Positions 24,293 through 33,772 of a DNA stretch of 39,799 bases are shown in pieces. The translations under genes and the position numbers were made by a program. Position 1 is the first letter of the stretch. Every line of letters starts with the position of its first letter. The stretch comes from Rickettsia typhi (GTDB taxonomy: Bacteria; Pseudomonadota; Alphaproteobacteria; Rickettsiales; Rickettsiaceae): the NCBI GenBank assembly GCA_945877265.1, contig CAMCRO010000005.1, positions 1 through 39,799 on the forward strand, read 5' to 3'. A model generated the notes under the pieces. It was given only the letters and a program-made list of their open reading frames with translations, searched no databases and was not told where the DNA came from.

Positions 24293-25283
24293 TTTCTTTG
24301 CCTATCCTTGCTTGCTTAAAATAAACTTCAGAAATATATCTTCTTCCTCCTGAACCTCTTTTTAACTGGACTACTATATCAACTACAGATTCTATATATT
24401 TTTTTATTTCTGCAGGTGGCATTCCAAGCCCTGCTTGCATCACCATTAATTTTAATTGCTCTAAAGCCATTGCTGGTGTGTCAGCATGGAGGGTCGAAAT
24501 TGAACCAGGGTGACCTGTATTTATTGCCCGCAGAAAGCTAAATGCTTCAGCGCCTCTAAGCTCTCCTACAATTATTCTATCAGGACGAAGCCTTAGGCAA
24601 GCTTCTATTAGATCTTGAGTTGTAACTTTTGCTCTACCTTGGCCTCCTTTTGAAGCCAGTAAATGCACTCTATTATGGTGATGAGGAAGTTGCACTTCTC
24701 TTGCATCTTCTACTGTTATTAAACGTTCTTCATTTGGGATTGCAAGTAAGGCTGCGTTAGTAAATGTTGTTTTACCAGTGGAAGTACCACCGCTAATAAT
24801 AATATTTTTCTTCGATTTTATAGCATGAGAAAGGAAATCTTTGATTTTATTCTCTTTTAAAAAGTCACATAAAATAGCATCATTAGGGTCTGCAGCTTCT
24901 ATTGTTGTCGTTGACGCAAAAGCACCCATTTTATCGTAATCTTCTAAGGTTAGCTGCATTTGGCTTCCTTTCCTTATCGCCATAGCAGCGCAGCCTGGCT
25001 CGCAAGCAGGAGGGAAAACTACTTGAATACGATATCCATTTGGTAATGTCGCTGATAATAAAGGCTTTTCTTCAGAAATAGTTTGATCTGTGGATTGAGC
25101 AATAAGCCTACCAAGACCTAAAAGATGATCTATATCTATTTCTGGAATGAGTTCTTTACGCTGATCTCCTTTTTTCTCAACCCAGGCTTCTCCTGGCCTG
25201 TTAATCATAATTTCATTTACACCATCTTCAGCAAACAATGCTTTAAAAGGCTGTAGATATGTTTCTAATGCTGCAAAACTCAT
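24285..25283 (-). CDS. virB11: T4SS ATPase VirB11
   Basis: Hexameric traffic ATPase powering secretion. An N-terminal domain is followed by Walker A GGTSTGKT (165-172), the Asp box (TVEDAREVQL), Walker B with RPDRIIVGELRGAEAF, and the His box (GHPGSISTLHAD). The 332 residues are standard. The gene overlaps virB10 by four bases and virD4 by eight, indicating tight translational coupling. Confidence 0.96.
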   Translation of the reverse strand: MSFAALETYLQPFKALFAEDGVNEIMINRPGEAWVEKKGDQRKELIPEIDIDHLLGLGRLIAQSTDQTISEEKPLLSATLPNGYRIQVVFPPACEPGCAAMAIRKGSQMQLTLEDYDKMGAFASTTTIEAADPNDAILCDFLKENKIKDFLSHAIKSKKNIIISGGTSTGKTTFTNAALLAIPNEERLITVEDAREVQLPHHHNRVHLLASKGGQGRAKVTTQDLIEACLRLRPDRIIVGELRGAEAFSFLRAINTGHPGSISTLHADTPAMALEQLKLMVMQAGLGMPPAEIKKYIESVVDIVVQLKRGSGGRRYISEVYFKQARIGKENE

Positions 25284-26839
25284 TGTAATAACCTTGATTT
25301 TGTTACTGCTGCTTTTGGGAAAGTATAATCTTTGTTTACGTATATTTTTATAACTGTTCCTTGATCAATTGTGACAGTAGGTTTTTGTGGATCCTGTTTC
25401 ATGATATCCGTAACAGTTTTAGTAAAGTCCTCATACCCCTGTTTAGTAGCTTCTTGGGCTTTGGTAGGTGTTGAGTTAGTAGCAGACGATGTAAGGCTTG
25501 TATTTGCTACTTGCATTAAAGAATTGTATAAAGCATCTGCTGTTGCTTGAGTTTGACCTTGTGGGCTCGTTAAAGCTGTTTGACAGGCGGTGTTTACTTG
25601 CGCATAGTTTGACGAGGTTGAGTCTACTGCTCCACGTGCTGCTGCACACATTTGAGTTATTTTAAGAGGTGGTGATAAAGTTTGGTTGTTATATACCGCT
25701 TGCACTGAGGACTGAATGCCTGTGGCCTGTCCTTGGATATCTGCAGCTTGTGCTGAAGTTTGCTCAGGTGGAACTAATTTATCTAGCGCTGTTGCAAACC
25801 CTACGTTAAGTGCAGTGCTTAATATTGCGCCTCCTAGTTTTTCCTTCACTTTTTTATCCAGTCTACCTTGAGATCCTTTTCTTCCAAGATTATCTATGCC
25901 TGTTGCATCGAGTGAAAGGGTAAAACCTGTTGGTAAATCTATTCTATCCCATTTTATATTGATTCTTCCGTATACTGTATCAATACCCGAGCTAAAATTA
26001 CCAAATACTCTGGATCCCTTAGGTACAAGGATCACTTTACCGCTTTCAGAAAAGACATCTCTCGCAATTACTGCTCTTATTTCACCTGCAAAATCAGTAT
26101 TTATTGCTGTTTCTATAACAGCATCTATAACCTTACCTTTGGAAAGAACATATTCTAAATCGCCTCTTTTCTTAAACGCTTGGTCCTGATCAATTTGTTC
26201 TTGTGTTTTGGATTCTATTCCTGCAACAAGCATAATAGCAGATTTTTGTCTAGCTGCTTTTTTTTGTTTATCTTGAACAGACATGTCTGCTTTTGGAATA
26301 AAACCTGCTGTTAATTTTTTATTTTTTTCGTTCGCAAATTCTGGCTCTTTAATTTTTGGTGGTAGCGGAGAATCTGGCTGCTGCTTCGTAATAGCTGGCG
26401 CTACGGCCTGCGCTATTATTTTTGGTGGCGCTGCTTTTTCAGGCTGGATTTTCTTTGGAATAGCAGGGGGTGTTGGTAAAGCCTGAGGAGGAGGTGGTGG
26501 TGGAGTCGCTGGATCTTTTAGTGCCGGAGCTTTAGGTAAAGCTGGCATAACACCAATCTCAGAAGAATCTATTTGTTGAGTAGGTTTTGTGACAACTTTT
26601 GGTTTTTCTACCTTATCAATAGTTTTTTTCTTGGTGTCTTCACTATCTCCAGTGAATATATTATATACCATAACTAATCCAGCAATCACCGCTGCTGCTA
26701 TAATGAGCATATTTTGCTTTGGATTAGAAGCAACGGAAGATAACTCGTCAGAAATTTTTGGCGCAACTTTATCTTCTGCTGTCGGAGCTATTGTTGGTTG
26801 TTGTGCTTGTTGCGGCTGATTATTTTTATCTTCTTCCAT
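25280..26839 (-). CDS. virB10: T4SS core-complex protein VirB10
   Basis: Spans inner and outer membranes and forms the core channel. The cytoplasmic N-terminus is Gln/Pro-rich. A membrane helix lies at ~44-62, followed by a proline-rich periplasmic stretch (TPPPPPPQALPTPPA near 112-126). The C-terminal beta-barrel domain begins near residue 205, with RAVIARDVFS, ILVPKGSRVFGNF and RINIKWDRI. It is 519 residues, with a Gln/Ser/Ala-rich insertion near 370-460 in the barrel region. The gene follows virB9 after 11 bases. Confidence 0.95.
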   Translation of the reverse strand: MEEDKNNQPQQAQQPTIAPTAEDKVAPKISDELSSVASNPKQNMLIIAAAVIAGLVMVYNIFTGDSEDTKKKTIDKVEKPKVVTKPTQQIDSSEIGVMPALPKAPALKDPATPPPPPPQALPTPPAIPKKIQPEKAAPPKIIAQAVAPAITKQQPDSPLPPKIKEPEFANEKNKKLTAGFIPKADMSVQDKQKKAARQKSAIMLVAGIESKTQEQIDQDQAFKKRGDLEYVLSKGKVIDAVIETAINTDFAGEIRAVIARDVFSESGKVILVPKGSRVFGNFSSGIDTVYGRINIKWDRIDLPTGFTLSLDATGIDNLGRKGSQGRLDKKVKEKLGGAILSTALNVGFATALDKLVPPEQTSAQAADIQGQATGIQSSVQAVYNNQTLSPPLKITQMCAAARGAVDSTSSNYAQVNTACQTALTSPQGQTQATADALYNSLMQVANTSLTSSATNSTPTKAQEATKQGYEDFTKTVTDIMKQDPQKPTVTIDQGTVIKIYVNKDYTFPKAAVTKSRLLQ

Positions 26840-26850
26840 ATAGTTTTACT

Positions 26851-27270
26851 TTAATTTGAATTTTTCTTCGGATAGAAAAACTTTATTTGATACACTAAAT
26901 CTTGTTCTTCGCCATCTTCTAATTCTTTAGCTACTAAATCGAACTGATAAGACCTTTTATTTGTTATGATAGTCATGTTTGTTCTAATGTTTTTTTCTAA
27001 TGGTCTGAGAAAAAGTCTATTAGCAAGAGGTGTGATTTTCCATGCATATGAATCTCCGAGTGAGATAGTTTCAATCGATTCTCCATGTGCAAATTCTATA
27101 TGAGATTGAAAACCATAATGTAATACTAATAAATAAACTTCATTAGGATTATAAATATAAGTTTTAATGCGAGTATCCCTGGTAATAGGCAAATCCTCAT
27201 GAAAAGCGAGAGTCTTGCTACTTATTATTAATAATAAAGTTAAAATTAAATGTTTAGCTATTGTCATCAT
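26851..27270 (-). CDS. virB9: VirB9-family protein, N-terminal domain only
   Basis: A 139-residue secreted protein with a signal peptide (cleavage near residue 22). It matches the VirB9 N-terminal domain: IKTYIYNPNEVYLLVLHYGFQ, WKITPLANRLFLRP and a closing YQIKFFYP. Typical VirB9 continues for another ~100 residues into the VirB7-binding C-terminal domain, which is absent. virB10 starts 11 bases later, so the end is not an accident of this window. As I recall, Rickettsiales carry a second, short VirB9 of this type. The start lies inside the virB8 3' end. Confidence 0.88.
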   Translation of the reverse strand: MMTIAKHLILTLLLIISSKTLAFHEDLPITRDTRIKTYIYNPNEVYLLVLHYGFQSHIEFAHGESIETISLGDSYAWKITPLANRLFLRPLEKNIRTNMTIITNKRSYQFDLVAKELEDGEEQDLVYQIKFFYPKKNSN

Positions 27271-27982
27271 CAGCCCTATAACCTGTTACCTGGAAGCCCA
27301 CAGGATTTATATCCCTGTCGCTTTCAGCTAGCTCCATTGGAATATAATCTACTGTAATTGTTGCTATTTTATCTTTTTGTGATTTTGCGCCGCCAGTTTC
27401 TATAATAGAAAAACGAACGAAATATTGATTATCTAACCGAGAAAAAGACTTTATCTTCAAAAATGTTGTGTTTTTATCTCCATATATCAAAGTGGGATCA
27501 TTAGTAGGAGTTTTAATATATCCTATATAATCCCTATAAACGTTTGGCGTGGAGAATAGGCGAACATTTTTTCTTAAATTTGTTTCATAATCTACTGGAT
27601 TATAGGTTTCCCTTGCCTCTAAATATTTCTTTATAAAATATCTGGTTAAAGCTTCATTACCACTTAAGAGAGTCGAATTTATAGGATTCACTACCTTAGC
27701 ATATCCAGTTTTTTCTTCTATTTGTATTACGAATGGAGAAAATGTTTTTGAAGTGGAGATTTTGCCAACTACAAAAATAGAAATCATCACAGCTACAAAA
27801 GAAATTAATGAAATAAAAACTAAAATATTTCTTTGAGTTACAACAGTTTCATACCTATCTGAATACCAACCTAAATGGTCGACATTACCAGATGTATCCT
27901 TAGAAATGTTCTCGCCGGTGGAAGTATTATTTGCTTCCGTTCCGCCTTTTTTTAAAAGTTTATTTAATAAATCTTTTAGCAT
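27254..27982 (-). CDS. virB8: T4SS inner-membrane assembly protein VirB8
   Basis: Bitopic inner-membrane protein needed for T4SS assembly. A cytoplasmic N-terminus of about 50 residues is followed by a helix (ILVFISLISFVAVMISIFVVG, ~53-73) and the VirB8 periplasmic fold, with WYSDRYE just before the membrane and YFIKKYLEARETY, VDYIPME and NPVGFQVTGYR. It is 242 residues and first in the operon, with AAGG upstream of the ATG at 27982. It overlaps virB9 by 17 bases. Confidence 0.95.
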   Translation of the reverse strand: MLKDLLNKLLKKGGTEANNTSTGENISKDTSGNVDHLGWYSDRYETVVTQRNILVFISLISFVAVMISIFVVGKISTSKTFSPFVIQIEEKTGYAKVVNPINSTLLSGNEALTRYFIKKYLEARETYNPVDYETNLRKNVRLFSTPNVYRDYIGYIKTPTNDPTLIYGDKNTTFLKIKSFSRLDNQYFVRFSIIETGGAKSQKDKIATITVDYIPMELAESDRDINPVGFQVTGYRADDDNS

Positions 27983-28134
27983 ATCGTTAAGAGCCTTGAT
28001 TTTTCACTCAGAAGCATAGTTAAACAAATAAAATTTATATCTCCAAGAAAAAACGTTATTTTTTGTATAAAAAAGTAATTATTAGTTTTTTATGCAACTT
28101 AAATTCCCAAATATCCATTAAAAGGTTTTTGTAA

Positions 28135-28557
28135 TTAATCTTCGTCGCTATGTTGCCTTTCGTATTTTTCATGTTTTTCTTGGGCTTCAATGCATAAAGT
28201 CGCAACTGCTCTTGCTTCAAGCCTTTTAATTCCTATCGGCTCTCCTGTTTCTTCGCAATAGCCATAGGTTTTATTATCGATTCTTTTTAAAGCTTCTTCT
28301 ATTTTATCTATCAATTTTCTATATCTGCTTCTAGTTCTTAGCTCTAGGGATGTTTCGCTTTCTATAGAAGCTCTATCATTTAAATCTGGCTCGTTCCAAT
28401 TTTCTTCTTTTAAATGATCAAGAGTTTCTCTTGATTCATCTATCAACTCGAGTTTCCAGTTAGTTAATTTATTTCTGAAATACTCAAGTTGCATATCATT
28501 CATATATTCTTCTGATTCACTAGGGGCATATCCCTCTGGTAATTTTATTTGTGTCAT
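28135..28557 (-). CDS. dksA: RNA polymerase-binding transcription factor DksA
   Basis: Binds the RNA polymerase secondary channel and, with ppGpp, adjusts transcription initiation. The long coiled-coil region (~20-100) includes ASIESETSLELRTR. The C-terminal finger reads YGYCEETGEPI...ATLCIEAQE, so only two of the four classical zinc cysteines remain, as is common in alphaproteobacterial DksA. The 140 residues are normal. A promoter with a perfect palindrome inside its spacer lies upstream. Confidence 0.94.
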   Translation of the reverse strand: MTQIKLPEGYAPSESEEYMNDMQLEYFRNKLTNWKLELIDESRETLDHLKEENWNEPDLNDRASIESETSLELRTRSRYRKLIDKIEEALKRIDNKTYGYCEETGEPIGIKRLEARAVATLCIEAQEKHEKYERQHSDED

Positions 28558-28584
28558 CTTAGTGCCGCATATTAATTTTCAAAA

Positions 28585-28614
28585 ATCATATCCTAACACA
28601 AAGTCTTTGTGCAA
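28585..28614 (-). promoter_or_regulatory. dksA promoter with palindromic operator candidate
   Basis: On the minus strand TTGCAC (28609-28614), 18 bases, then TATGAT (28585-28590), about 27 bases from the dksA ATG. The perfect palindrome CACAAAG-T-CTTTGTG (28597-28611) fills most of the spacer and overlaps the -35 box, where a bound repressor would block polymerase. Confidence 0.5.
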
Positions 28615-28756
28615 TAAAAACCTAATAATTCAAAGAGATCTATACATGCAATAATGCTAGATATGTTAATTTAGCAAGATATTTGCTGTTAGGAGATAGA
28701 ATTTGAACAAAAAAGTTAAAAAACTATTGTCAAGTTAATGTGGGATGTTACTAATT

Positions 28757-28882
28757 AGTACCAAGTTTCATTTTTTAGTGATCCTAAGGGTTTTTAGAGC
28801 TACGCATGCTCACCTATTACATATAGGATAAGCGCGATTTTTGTTGAAAACCCTTAGCTTGATTTGATCTGAAAATGATATG
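28757..28882. repeat. Dispersed palindromic repeat between dksA and gltA
   Basis: It begins AGTACCAAGTTTCATTTTTT. Perfect arms CTAAGGGTTTT (28784-28794) and AAAACCCTTAG (28847-28857) enclose the centre CCTAT-TACAT-ATAGG (28813-28827). Outer flanks are also roughly complementary. The rest of the 353-base dksA-gltA spacer holds only the two promoters. Confidence 0.6.
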
Positions 28883-28892
28883 ACATTATTAT
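28864..28892 (+). promoter_or_regulatory. Putative gltA promoter
   Basis: TTGATC (28864-28869), 17 bases and TATTAT (28887-28892), 18 bases before the ATG at 28911. The -35 box overlaps the right end of the palindromic repeat. AAGGAA serves as ribosome-binding site. Confidence 0.5.
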
Positions 28893-28910
28893 ATGTAAAA
28901 GGAATTTGAG

Positions 28911-30212
28911 ATGGATGATAAAAATATAGTTGATTTTGCTGAGATGAAAGTTGGAGGGAAAGTAATTAAACTTCCTATATATAAATCTTCAGTAGGGCCA
29001 AATGTTATAGATATAAACAAGCTTTATTCTGAGACTGGTCATTTTACATATGACCCTGGATTTATGTCTACTGCTTCTTGTGAATCTAAAGTGACTTTTA
29101 TTGATGGTGATGTTGGGATTTTAAGACATCGTGGATATGATATTAAAGATTTAGCAGAAAAATGCAGCTATTTAGAAGTTGTCTATCTCTTATTTTATGG
29201 CGAGCTTCCAAATGAAGAGCAGCTTAAAATATTTAGAAAAAAAATAACTAGCCATTCAATGGCTAGTGAGCAGCTTCATAGCTTGATAGGGGGATTTAGG
29301 CATTCTGCTCATCCTATGGCTATATTACTTAGTTCATTTGGATCGCTTTCTTCTATTTATCATGATGTGCTTGATATTAACAATGAAGAGGAAAGAGAGA
29401 TGGCTGCTATTAGAATGGTGGCAAAAATCCCTACTATCGCTGCTATGGCTTATAAATACTCAATTGGGCAGCCTTTTATTTATCCACAAAATGAGCTTGA
29501 TTATTCAGAAGATTTCTTGCATATGCTTTTTGCAACTCCTTGTGAAAAATATAAAGTAAGCCCAACTCTTGCAAAAGCTTTGAATAAAATATTTATTTTG
29601 CACGCAGATCATGAGCAAAATGCCTCTACCTCAACTGTAAGAACGGCAGGGTCTTCAGCTGCAAACCCTTTTGCTTGTATTAGTGCTGGCATTGCTTCTC
29701 TTTGGGGACCAGCTCATGGCGGTGCTAATGAAGCAGTGATTAATATGCTTCGCGCAATTAAATCAAAAGAAAATATCCCAGAATTTATTGCTAAAGCCAA
29801 AGATAAAAATAGTGGATTTAGATTAATGGGATTTGGACATCGTGTTTATAAAAATTATGATCCTAGAGCAGCCGTTCTGAGAGAGACATGCAAGGAAGTG
29901 CTTGCTGAGCTTAATCAATCAAATAATCCTTTGCTAGAAATTGCAACAGAGCTTGAGCATATTGCTTTAAACGATGAATATTTTATTGAAAGAAAATTAT
30001 ATCCTAATGTGGATTTTTATTCAGGAATTATATATGAGGCTATGGGAATCCCTTCTCAAATGTTTACAGTGCTATTTGCAGTTCCAAGAACTTCTGGGTG
30101 GATGGCTCAATGGCTTGAAATGCATAATGACGAACAGCAGAAAATTAGTAGGCCAAGGCAGCTTTATACAGGCCATGTTCAGAGGAACTTTGTGAGTCTT
30201 GGAAAACGTTAG
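28911..30212 (+). CDS. gltA: Citrate synthase
   Basis: First enzyme of the TCA cycle: oxaloacetate plus acetyl-CoA to citrate. Of type II (Gram-negative hexameric) length, 433 residues. The N-terminal domain has [22 protein letters not shown]. The catalytic histidines are in [23 protein letters not shown] and [14 protein letters not shown]. The catalytic Asp is in the YPNVDFYSG block. It closely resembles rickettsial GltA in these blocks. Its ATG is set by AAGGAA seven bases upstream. Confidence 0.97.
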   Translation: MDDKNIVDFAEMKVGGKVIKLPIYKSSVGPNVIDINKLYSETGHFTYDPGFMSTASCESKVTFIDGDVGILRHRGYDIKDLAEKCSYLEVVYLLFYGELPNEEQLKIFRKKITSHSMASEQLHSLIGGFRHSAHPMAILLSSFGSLSSIYHDVLDINNEEEREMAAIRMVAKIPTIAAMAYKYSIGQPFIYPQNELDYSEDFLHMLFATPCEKYKVSPTLAKALNKIFILHADHEQNASTSTVRTAGSSAANPFACISAGIASLWGPAHGGANEAVINMLRAIKSKENIPEFIAKAKDKNSGFRLMGFGHRVYKNYDPRAAVLRETCKEVLAELNQSNNPLLEIATELEHIALNDEYFIERKLYPNVDFYSGIIYEAMGIPSQMFTVLFAVPRTSGWMAQWLEMHNDEQQKISRPRQLYTGHVQRNFVSLGKR

Positions 30213-30218
30213 TTATTC

Positions 30219-30310
30219 ACTTTGAATTATCTGCGTTGTTGCTCCTGAGCTCGCCTACTAGCTTATCGCCACTAGCATCTAATCCAAATCATATGACTAT
30301 ATTAGTGTGT
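30219..30310. repeat. Post-stop repeat after gltA (TGCGTTGTTGC family)
   Basis: ACTTTGAATTA, two bases, TGCGTTGTTGC starts seven bases after the gltA stop and matches the repeat behind lpdA at 17448. The remainder, up to the convergent truA end at 30321, has CTACTAG/CACTAG near-repeats but no T-tailed hairpin. Confidence 0.5.
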
Positions 30311-30320
30311 TCATGGCATA

Positions 30321-31058
30321 TCAATATAAAATTTTTAGAAAATATAAGCCATAAGCGGGAGCGGTTTGCCCTGCTGCGGCGCGTTTTTTTGCTTCAAAAA
30401 TGAGAGGTATTTCATGAGGAGCAATTTTCTCTTGCCCGGCTTCAACTATCGTGCCGACAATATTCCGGACCATATGATGTAAGAATGATTTAGCTGTTAT
30501 AGAAATTGTTATTTCTTCGCCATTTTCAGTTAACTCTAGATGAGTGATGGTTTTCATTGGAGATTTAGCTTGGCACTCCGTTGCTCTAAAAGATGTGAAA
30601 TCGTGAGATCCAAGAAAATATTCCAAAGCTTCTCTCATTTTTGCTATATTTAATTTTTTAATTATATGCCAAGCTCTTTTCTCCATTAATATTAATGGAG
30701 ACGGGCGATTGATAATTTTATAAATATAGCTTCGCTCTATTGCAGAAAATCTTGCATGGAAATCAGAAGGAACTAATTCGCATTCAAGAATTGAAAGTTT
30801 ATGAGGCCGTGAATAATGATTAATTGCACCAATGATTTCTAAAGGAGGTTTTATCTTACTTAAATCGAAATGCGCAACCTGGCCCAGAGCATGGACACCT
30901 GCATCTGTTCTGCCGGACCCATATGCTAAAGTTTCTTCCTGCGTAAATGCAAAAATAGCTTCTTCTATTATCTGCTGAACGGAGACAACTTTTTGCTGCC
31001 TTTGCCATCCGCAAAAATTTGTGCCGTCATATTCTATAGTGATTTTATATCTTTGCAT
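30321..31058 (-). CDS. truA: tRNA pseudouridine(38-40) synthase TruA
   Basis: Converts uridines 38-40 of the tRNA anticodon stem to pseudouridine. The catalytic Asp52 lies in GSGRTDAGVHALGQ. Other family blocks are YDGTNFCGWQRQ at the N-terminus and SFLHHMVRNIVGT near residue 200. The 245 residues are standard. The region just before the start is a copy of the ACCAAGTT repeat, whose complement CTTGGTATT may supply a weak ribosome-binding site. Confidence 0.95.
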   Translation of the reverse strand: MQRYKITIEYDGTNFCGWQRQQKVVSVQQIIEEAIFAFTQEETLAYGSGRTDAGVHALGQVAHFDLSKIKPPLEIIGAINHYSRPHKLSILECELVPSDFHARFSAIERSYIYKIINRPSPLILMEKRAWHIIKKLNIAKMREALEYFLGSHDFTSFRATECQAKSPMKTITHLELTENGEEITISITAKSFLHHMVRNIVGTIVEAGQEKIAPHEIPLIFEAKKRAAAGQTAPAYGLYFLKILY

Positions 31059-31060
31059 GT

Positions 31061-31150
31061 AATACCAAGTTTCATTCTAAAAATCATGCTGAATTTCCAA
31101 ATAGCCCGATGTTCTTATGTGTTTATATATAGGCTCTGAGCCTTGCTTTG
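31061..31150. repeat. Dispersed repeat upstream of truA
   Basis: AATACCAAGTTTCATT (31061-31076) begins directly next to the truA start codon. A TTTATATATAGG centre follows about 55 bases later, the same distance as in the copy at 28757. AGGCTCTGAGCCT at about 31130-31142 is a small hairpin. The rest of the spacer to rodA is plain AT-rich DNA. Confidence 0.45.
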
Positions 31151-31277
31151 AAATCCAAGTGTATAATTTAAAATTAAGCATTAAGTTAGAAAAATTATAA
31201 TAATTATATTGGATATAAAATTATCTGCTATAAGATTTTGGAAGTAATATATAAACCTCGATATTTTAATTCGGACG

Positions 31278-32375
31278 ATGAATAAGGAATTACTTAAGTT
31301 TATAGATAAACTTCCAAAAATGCTTATAACTTTGATTGTTATTAACTGTCTCTATGGTTTTTTGGTGTTATATTCTGCTGGATATAACCACCTTGATCAA
31401 TGGGCTTTTAAGCAGATAATCAATTTTCTAATATTTTTTCCTATAATGATTTTTATAGCTTATTTAGATTTGAGGGTGATTTTTAAATATTCGTATATTT
31501 TTTATTTTTGTGTGCTTGGAATGCTTATTGCAGTCGAGTTATTTGGATATAGCGCGATGGGCGCGAAAAGGTGGCTCAGTATTGGTGGCATTAGAGTGCA
31601 GCCATCAGAGCCGGCGAAAATTGCTATAGTGCTTTTTTTGGCTAGATATTTTCATAGTTTAAATGCGGAGCATGTTGGAAAAATTAGATATCTTATACCT
31701 GCTATTATTGCAGTGATTGTGCCAGCTGCGCTTATAATAAAGCAGCCAGATTTAGGAACAGGGATGGTTTTACTTGGTGTTTCTGGGATGATATTTTTTG
31801 CTTCTGGCGTTCGTTTGTGGAAATTTGGTGCCGTGTTTTCTTCTGCCATAATTGCTCTGCCTTTTATATGGAGCAAGCTGCATGATTATCAAAAGAAAAG
31901 AATAGAAGTATTCTTAAAGCCGGACCAAGATCCTTTGGGATCTGGCTATAATATTATTCAATCAAAGATAGCAATTGGCTCAGGTGGTTTTTTCGGCAAG
32001 GGGCTAGGGCAGGGAACTCAAAGCCATTTAAGTTTTTTGCCTGAGCATCAGACTGATTTTATTTTTGGGTGCCTTGCTGAAGATTTAGGTTTTGTGGGTG
32101 CAACTATATTAATTCTTCTCTATTCTCTTATTATATATATGTCTCTGAGCATTGCTATAAATGCAAAAAATATTTTTGGTAAATTAGTAGCAGCTGGTGT
32201 TATTTCCATATTCTTTTGCCATGTTTGTATTAATATTGGTATGGTCAGCGGCCTTCTTCCTGTGGTTGGAATACCTTTGCCTTTAATATCTTATGGAGGC
32301 ACTATGATGGCTTCGATATTAATAGGTTTTGGATTGATATTGAATATACATGTTAACCAATATTCTAAGTTATGA
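31278..32375 (+). CDS. rodA: Rod-shape peptidoglycan polymerase RodA
   Basis: SEDS-family glycosyltransferase that works with PBP2 in lateral wall synthesis. It has 365 residues and about ten membrane helices. SEDS blocks seen are AKRWLSIGGIRVQPSEPAK, KQPDLGTGMVLL, GSGGFFGKGLGQGTQSHL with LPEHQTDFIF, and the closing GIPLPLISYGGT. The length and lack of an extended tail favour RodA over FtsW. It shows that the organism keeps a peptidoglycan elongation system. rmuC follows after nine bases. Confidence 0.93.
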   Translation: MNKELLKFIDKLPKMLITLIVINCLYGFLVLYSAGYNHLDQWAFKQIINFLIFFPIMIFIAYLDLRVIFKYSYIFYFCVLGMLIAVELFGYSAMGAKRWLSIGGIRVQPSEPAKIAIVLFLARYFHSLNAEHVGKIRYLIPAIIAVIVPAALIIKQPDLGTGMVLLGVSGMIFFASGVRLWKFGAVFSSAIIALPFIWSKLHDYQKKRIEVFLKPDQDPLGSGYNIIQSKIAIGSGGFFGKGLGQGTQSHLSFLPEHQTDFIFGCLAEDLGFVGATILILLYSLIIYMSLSIAINAKNIFGKLVAAGVISIFFCHVCINIGMVSGLLPVVGIPLPLISYGGTMMASILIGFGLILNIHVNQYSKL

Positions 32376-32384
32376 TTAATTTTT

Positions 32385-33647
32385 ATGAATGATTTATATT
32401 ACCTAGGAATAATATTTTTATTTTTACTTGGTTTTGTGGTTTTATTTTTTAAACACACAAAATTAAAGACTATATATAGTTTAGAAAATAAGAATTTAGA
32501 AAATATTCTAGCAGAAAATCAAAAACTTAATGCAGAGAAAATTGAGTTGATTAAGCAAATTGAGCAGCTTTCAACAAGCTTAAAACTTAATGAAGCAGCT
32601 CAAGGCGAAGCATTGAAAAACTCAAAAGCTGCTTTGTATGACTTAAGTAATTCTGTTGTATCTCAATTGCTTGAACTTAATAAAAAAGAGGCCGAAGAGG
32701 CAAGAAAGCAATCTGAAGAGAGAATCTCTAAATCCACAGAAAGCTTTAATACTGAAATGCAAAAAATTGCTAATTTAGTCGCGGTTTTGACTAAAGATGT
32801 GGAAGTTTCTAAATCGATTGTAGATAACCTTCATAATTCATTGCTATCTCCTTCTTCTGCTGGCTCTCTCGCAGAAATTACCTTGGAAAATTTATTAAAA
32901 AATTCAGGTTTGCAACAAGATTTAGATTTTAAGTTGCAATATAGCTTTGCAGGAAGCGACCAGAATAAGTTAAGACCAGATGCTGTTGTTTTTCTGCCTC
33001 AAGATAATTTAATTATTATTGATGCTAAATCTTCGCAATTTCTTGTTAACGAACAAAATGAGGCTGATTTAATGCGAAGCATGTTTTCTCATTTAAAAAG
33101 CCTTGCTAGTAAAGATTATACATCTGAACTCAGTGAATATTATTCCAAAAAAGAAATGAAATTTGGAAGAGTGAGCACCATAATGTTTATGCCGTCTGAG
33201 CAAGCTATTGATAAAATTTCTAAAATGGATAAAAGCTTTATTCAAAAAGCCTGGGATAATAATATTTTTCCTGTCGGCCCTTCTGGGCTTATGAATATAT
33301 TATCAATTGCGAAAATGCATATCAATGAAAAGCAAAGAATAGATAATTATGAGCTAATTATTCAGGAGATTAATGGGCTTATTAATTCCATAGCTATTAT
33401 TTCTGAGCATGGTGCAAAAATGGGGAATAATATTTCAAGTCTGATATCAAATTATGATAAATTTGCGGCATCATTTAATAGAAACCTTGTCTCGAAAGTG
33501 AAAAATCTTAAAATACTCGGTACTGGAAGCAATTCTAAGAATACAAATATGCTGGAGAGATACCAAGTTGTCTCTCATAAAAATGATCTTATAGAAGCAG
33601 AAGAGATTAAAGGCGAAAATACTGTAAAACTAAAAAACATTGATTGA
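32385..33647 (+). CDS. rmuC: DNA recombination protein RmuC
   Basis: A 420-residue RmuC-family protein, thought to limit inversions between short repeats through a nuclease-like domain. One N-terminal membrane helix (~3-22) is followed by a long coiled coil (~30-140) and the core domain with LRPDAVVFLPQDNLIIIDAKSS, whose D...DAK arrangement matches the PD-(D/E)XK-like motif of the family, and MFMPSEQAI. It is probably cotranscribed with rodA. Confidence 0.92.
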   Translation: MNDLYYLGIIFLFLLGFVVLFFKHTKLKTIYSLENKNLENILAENQKLNAEKIELIKQIEQLSTSLKLNEAAQGEALKNSKAALYDLSNSVVSQLLELNKKEAEEARKQSEERISKSTESFNTEMQKIANLVAVLTKDVEVSKSIVDNLHNSLLSPSSAGSLAEITLENLLKNSGLQQDLDFKLQYSFAGSDQNKLRPDAVVFLPQDNLIIIDAKSSQFLVNEQNEADLMRSMFSHLKSLASKDYTSELSEYYSKKEMKFGRVSTIMFMPSEQAIDKISKMDKSFIQKAWDNNIFPVGPSGLMNILSIAKMHINEKQRIDNYELIIQEINGLINSIAIISEHGAKMGNNISSLISNYDKFAASFNRNLVSKVKNLKILGTGSNSKNTNMLERYQVVSHKNDLIEAEEIKGENTVKLKNID

Positions 33648-33772
33648 AACAGTGATTTAGTGTAAGAATTGCTTTTTAGCGATATAGATATTTCTTCAAG
33701 AAAATTCCGTAATCCATAAGCTCAAGAAGCTTGAAAGGCGGGAATAAATAAAATTTTAAATATATAATTATA

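Noticed and set aside
26589-26819. Plus-strand hydrophobic frame opposite virB10
   Set aside because: It is antisense of the VirB10 N-terminus and has no ribosome-binding site or separate support.
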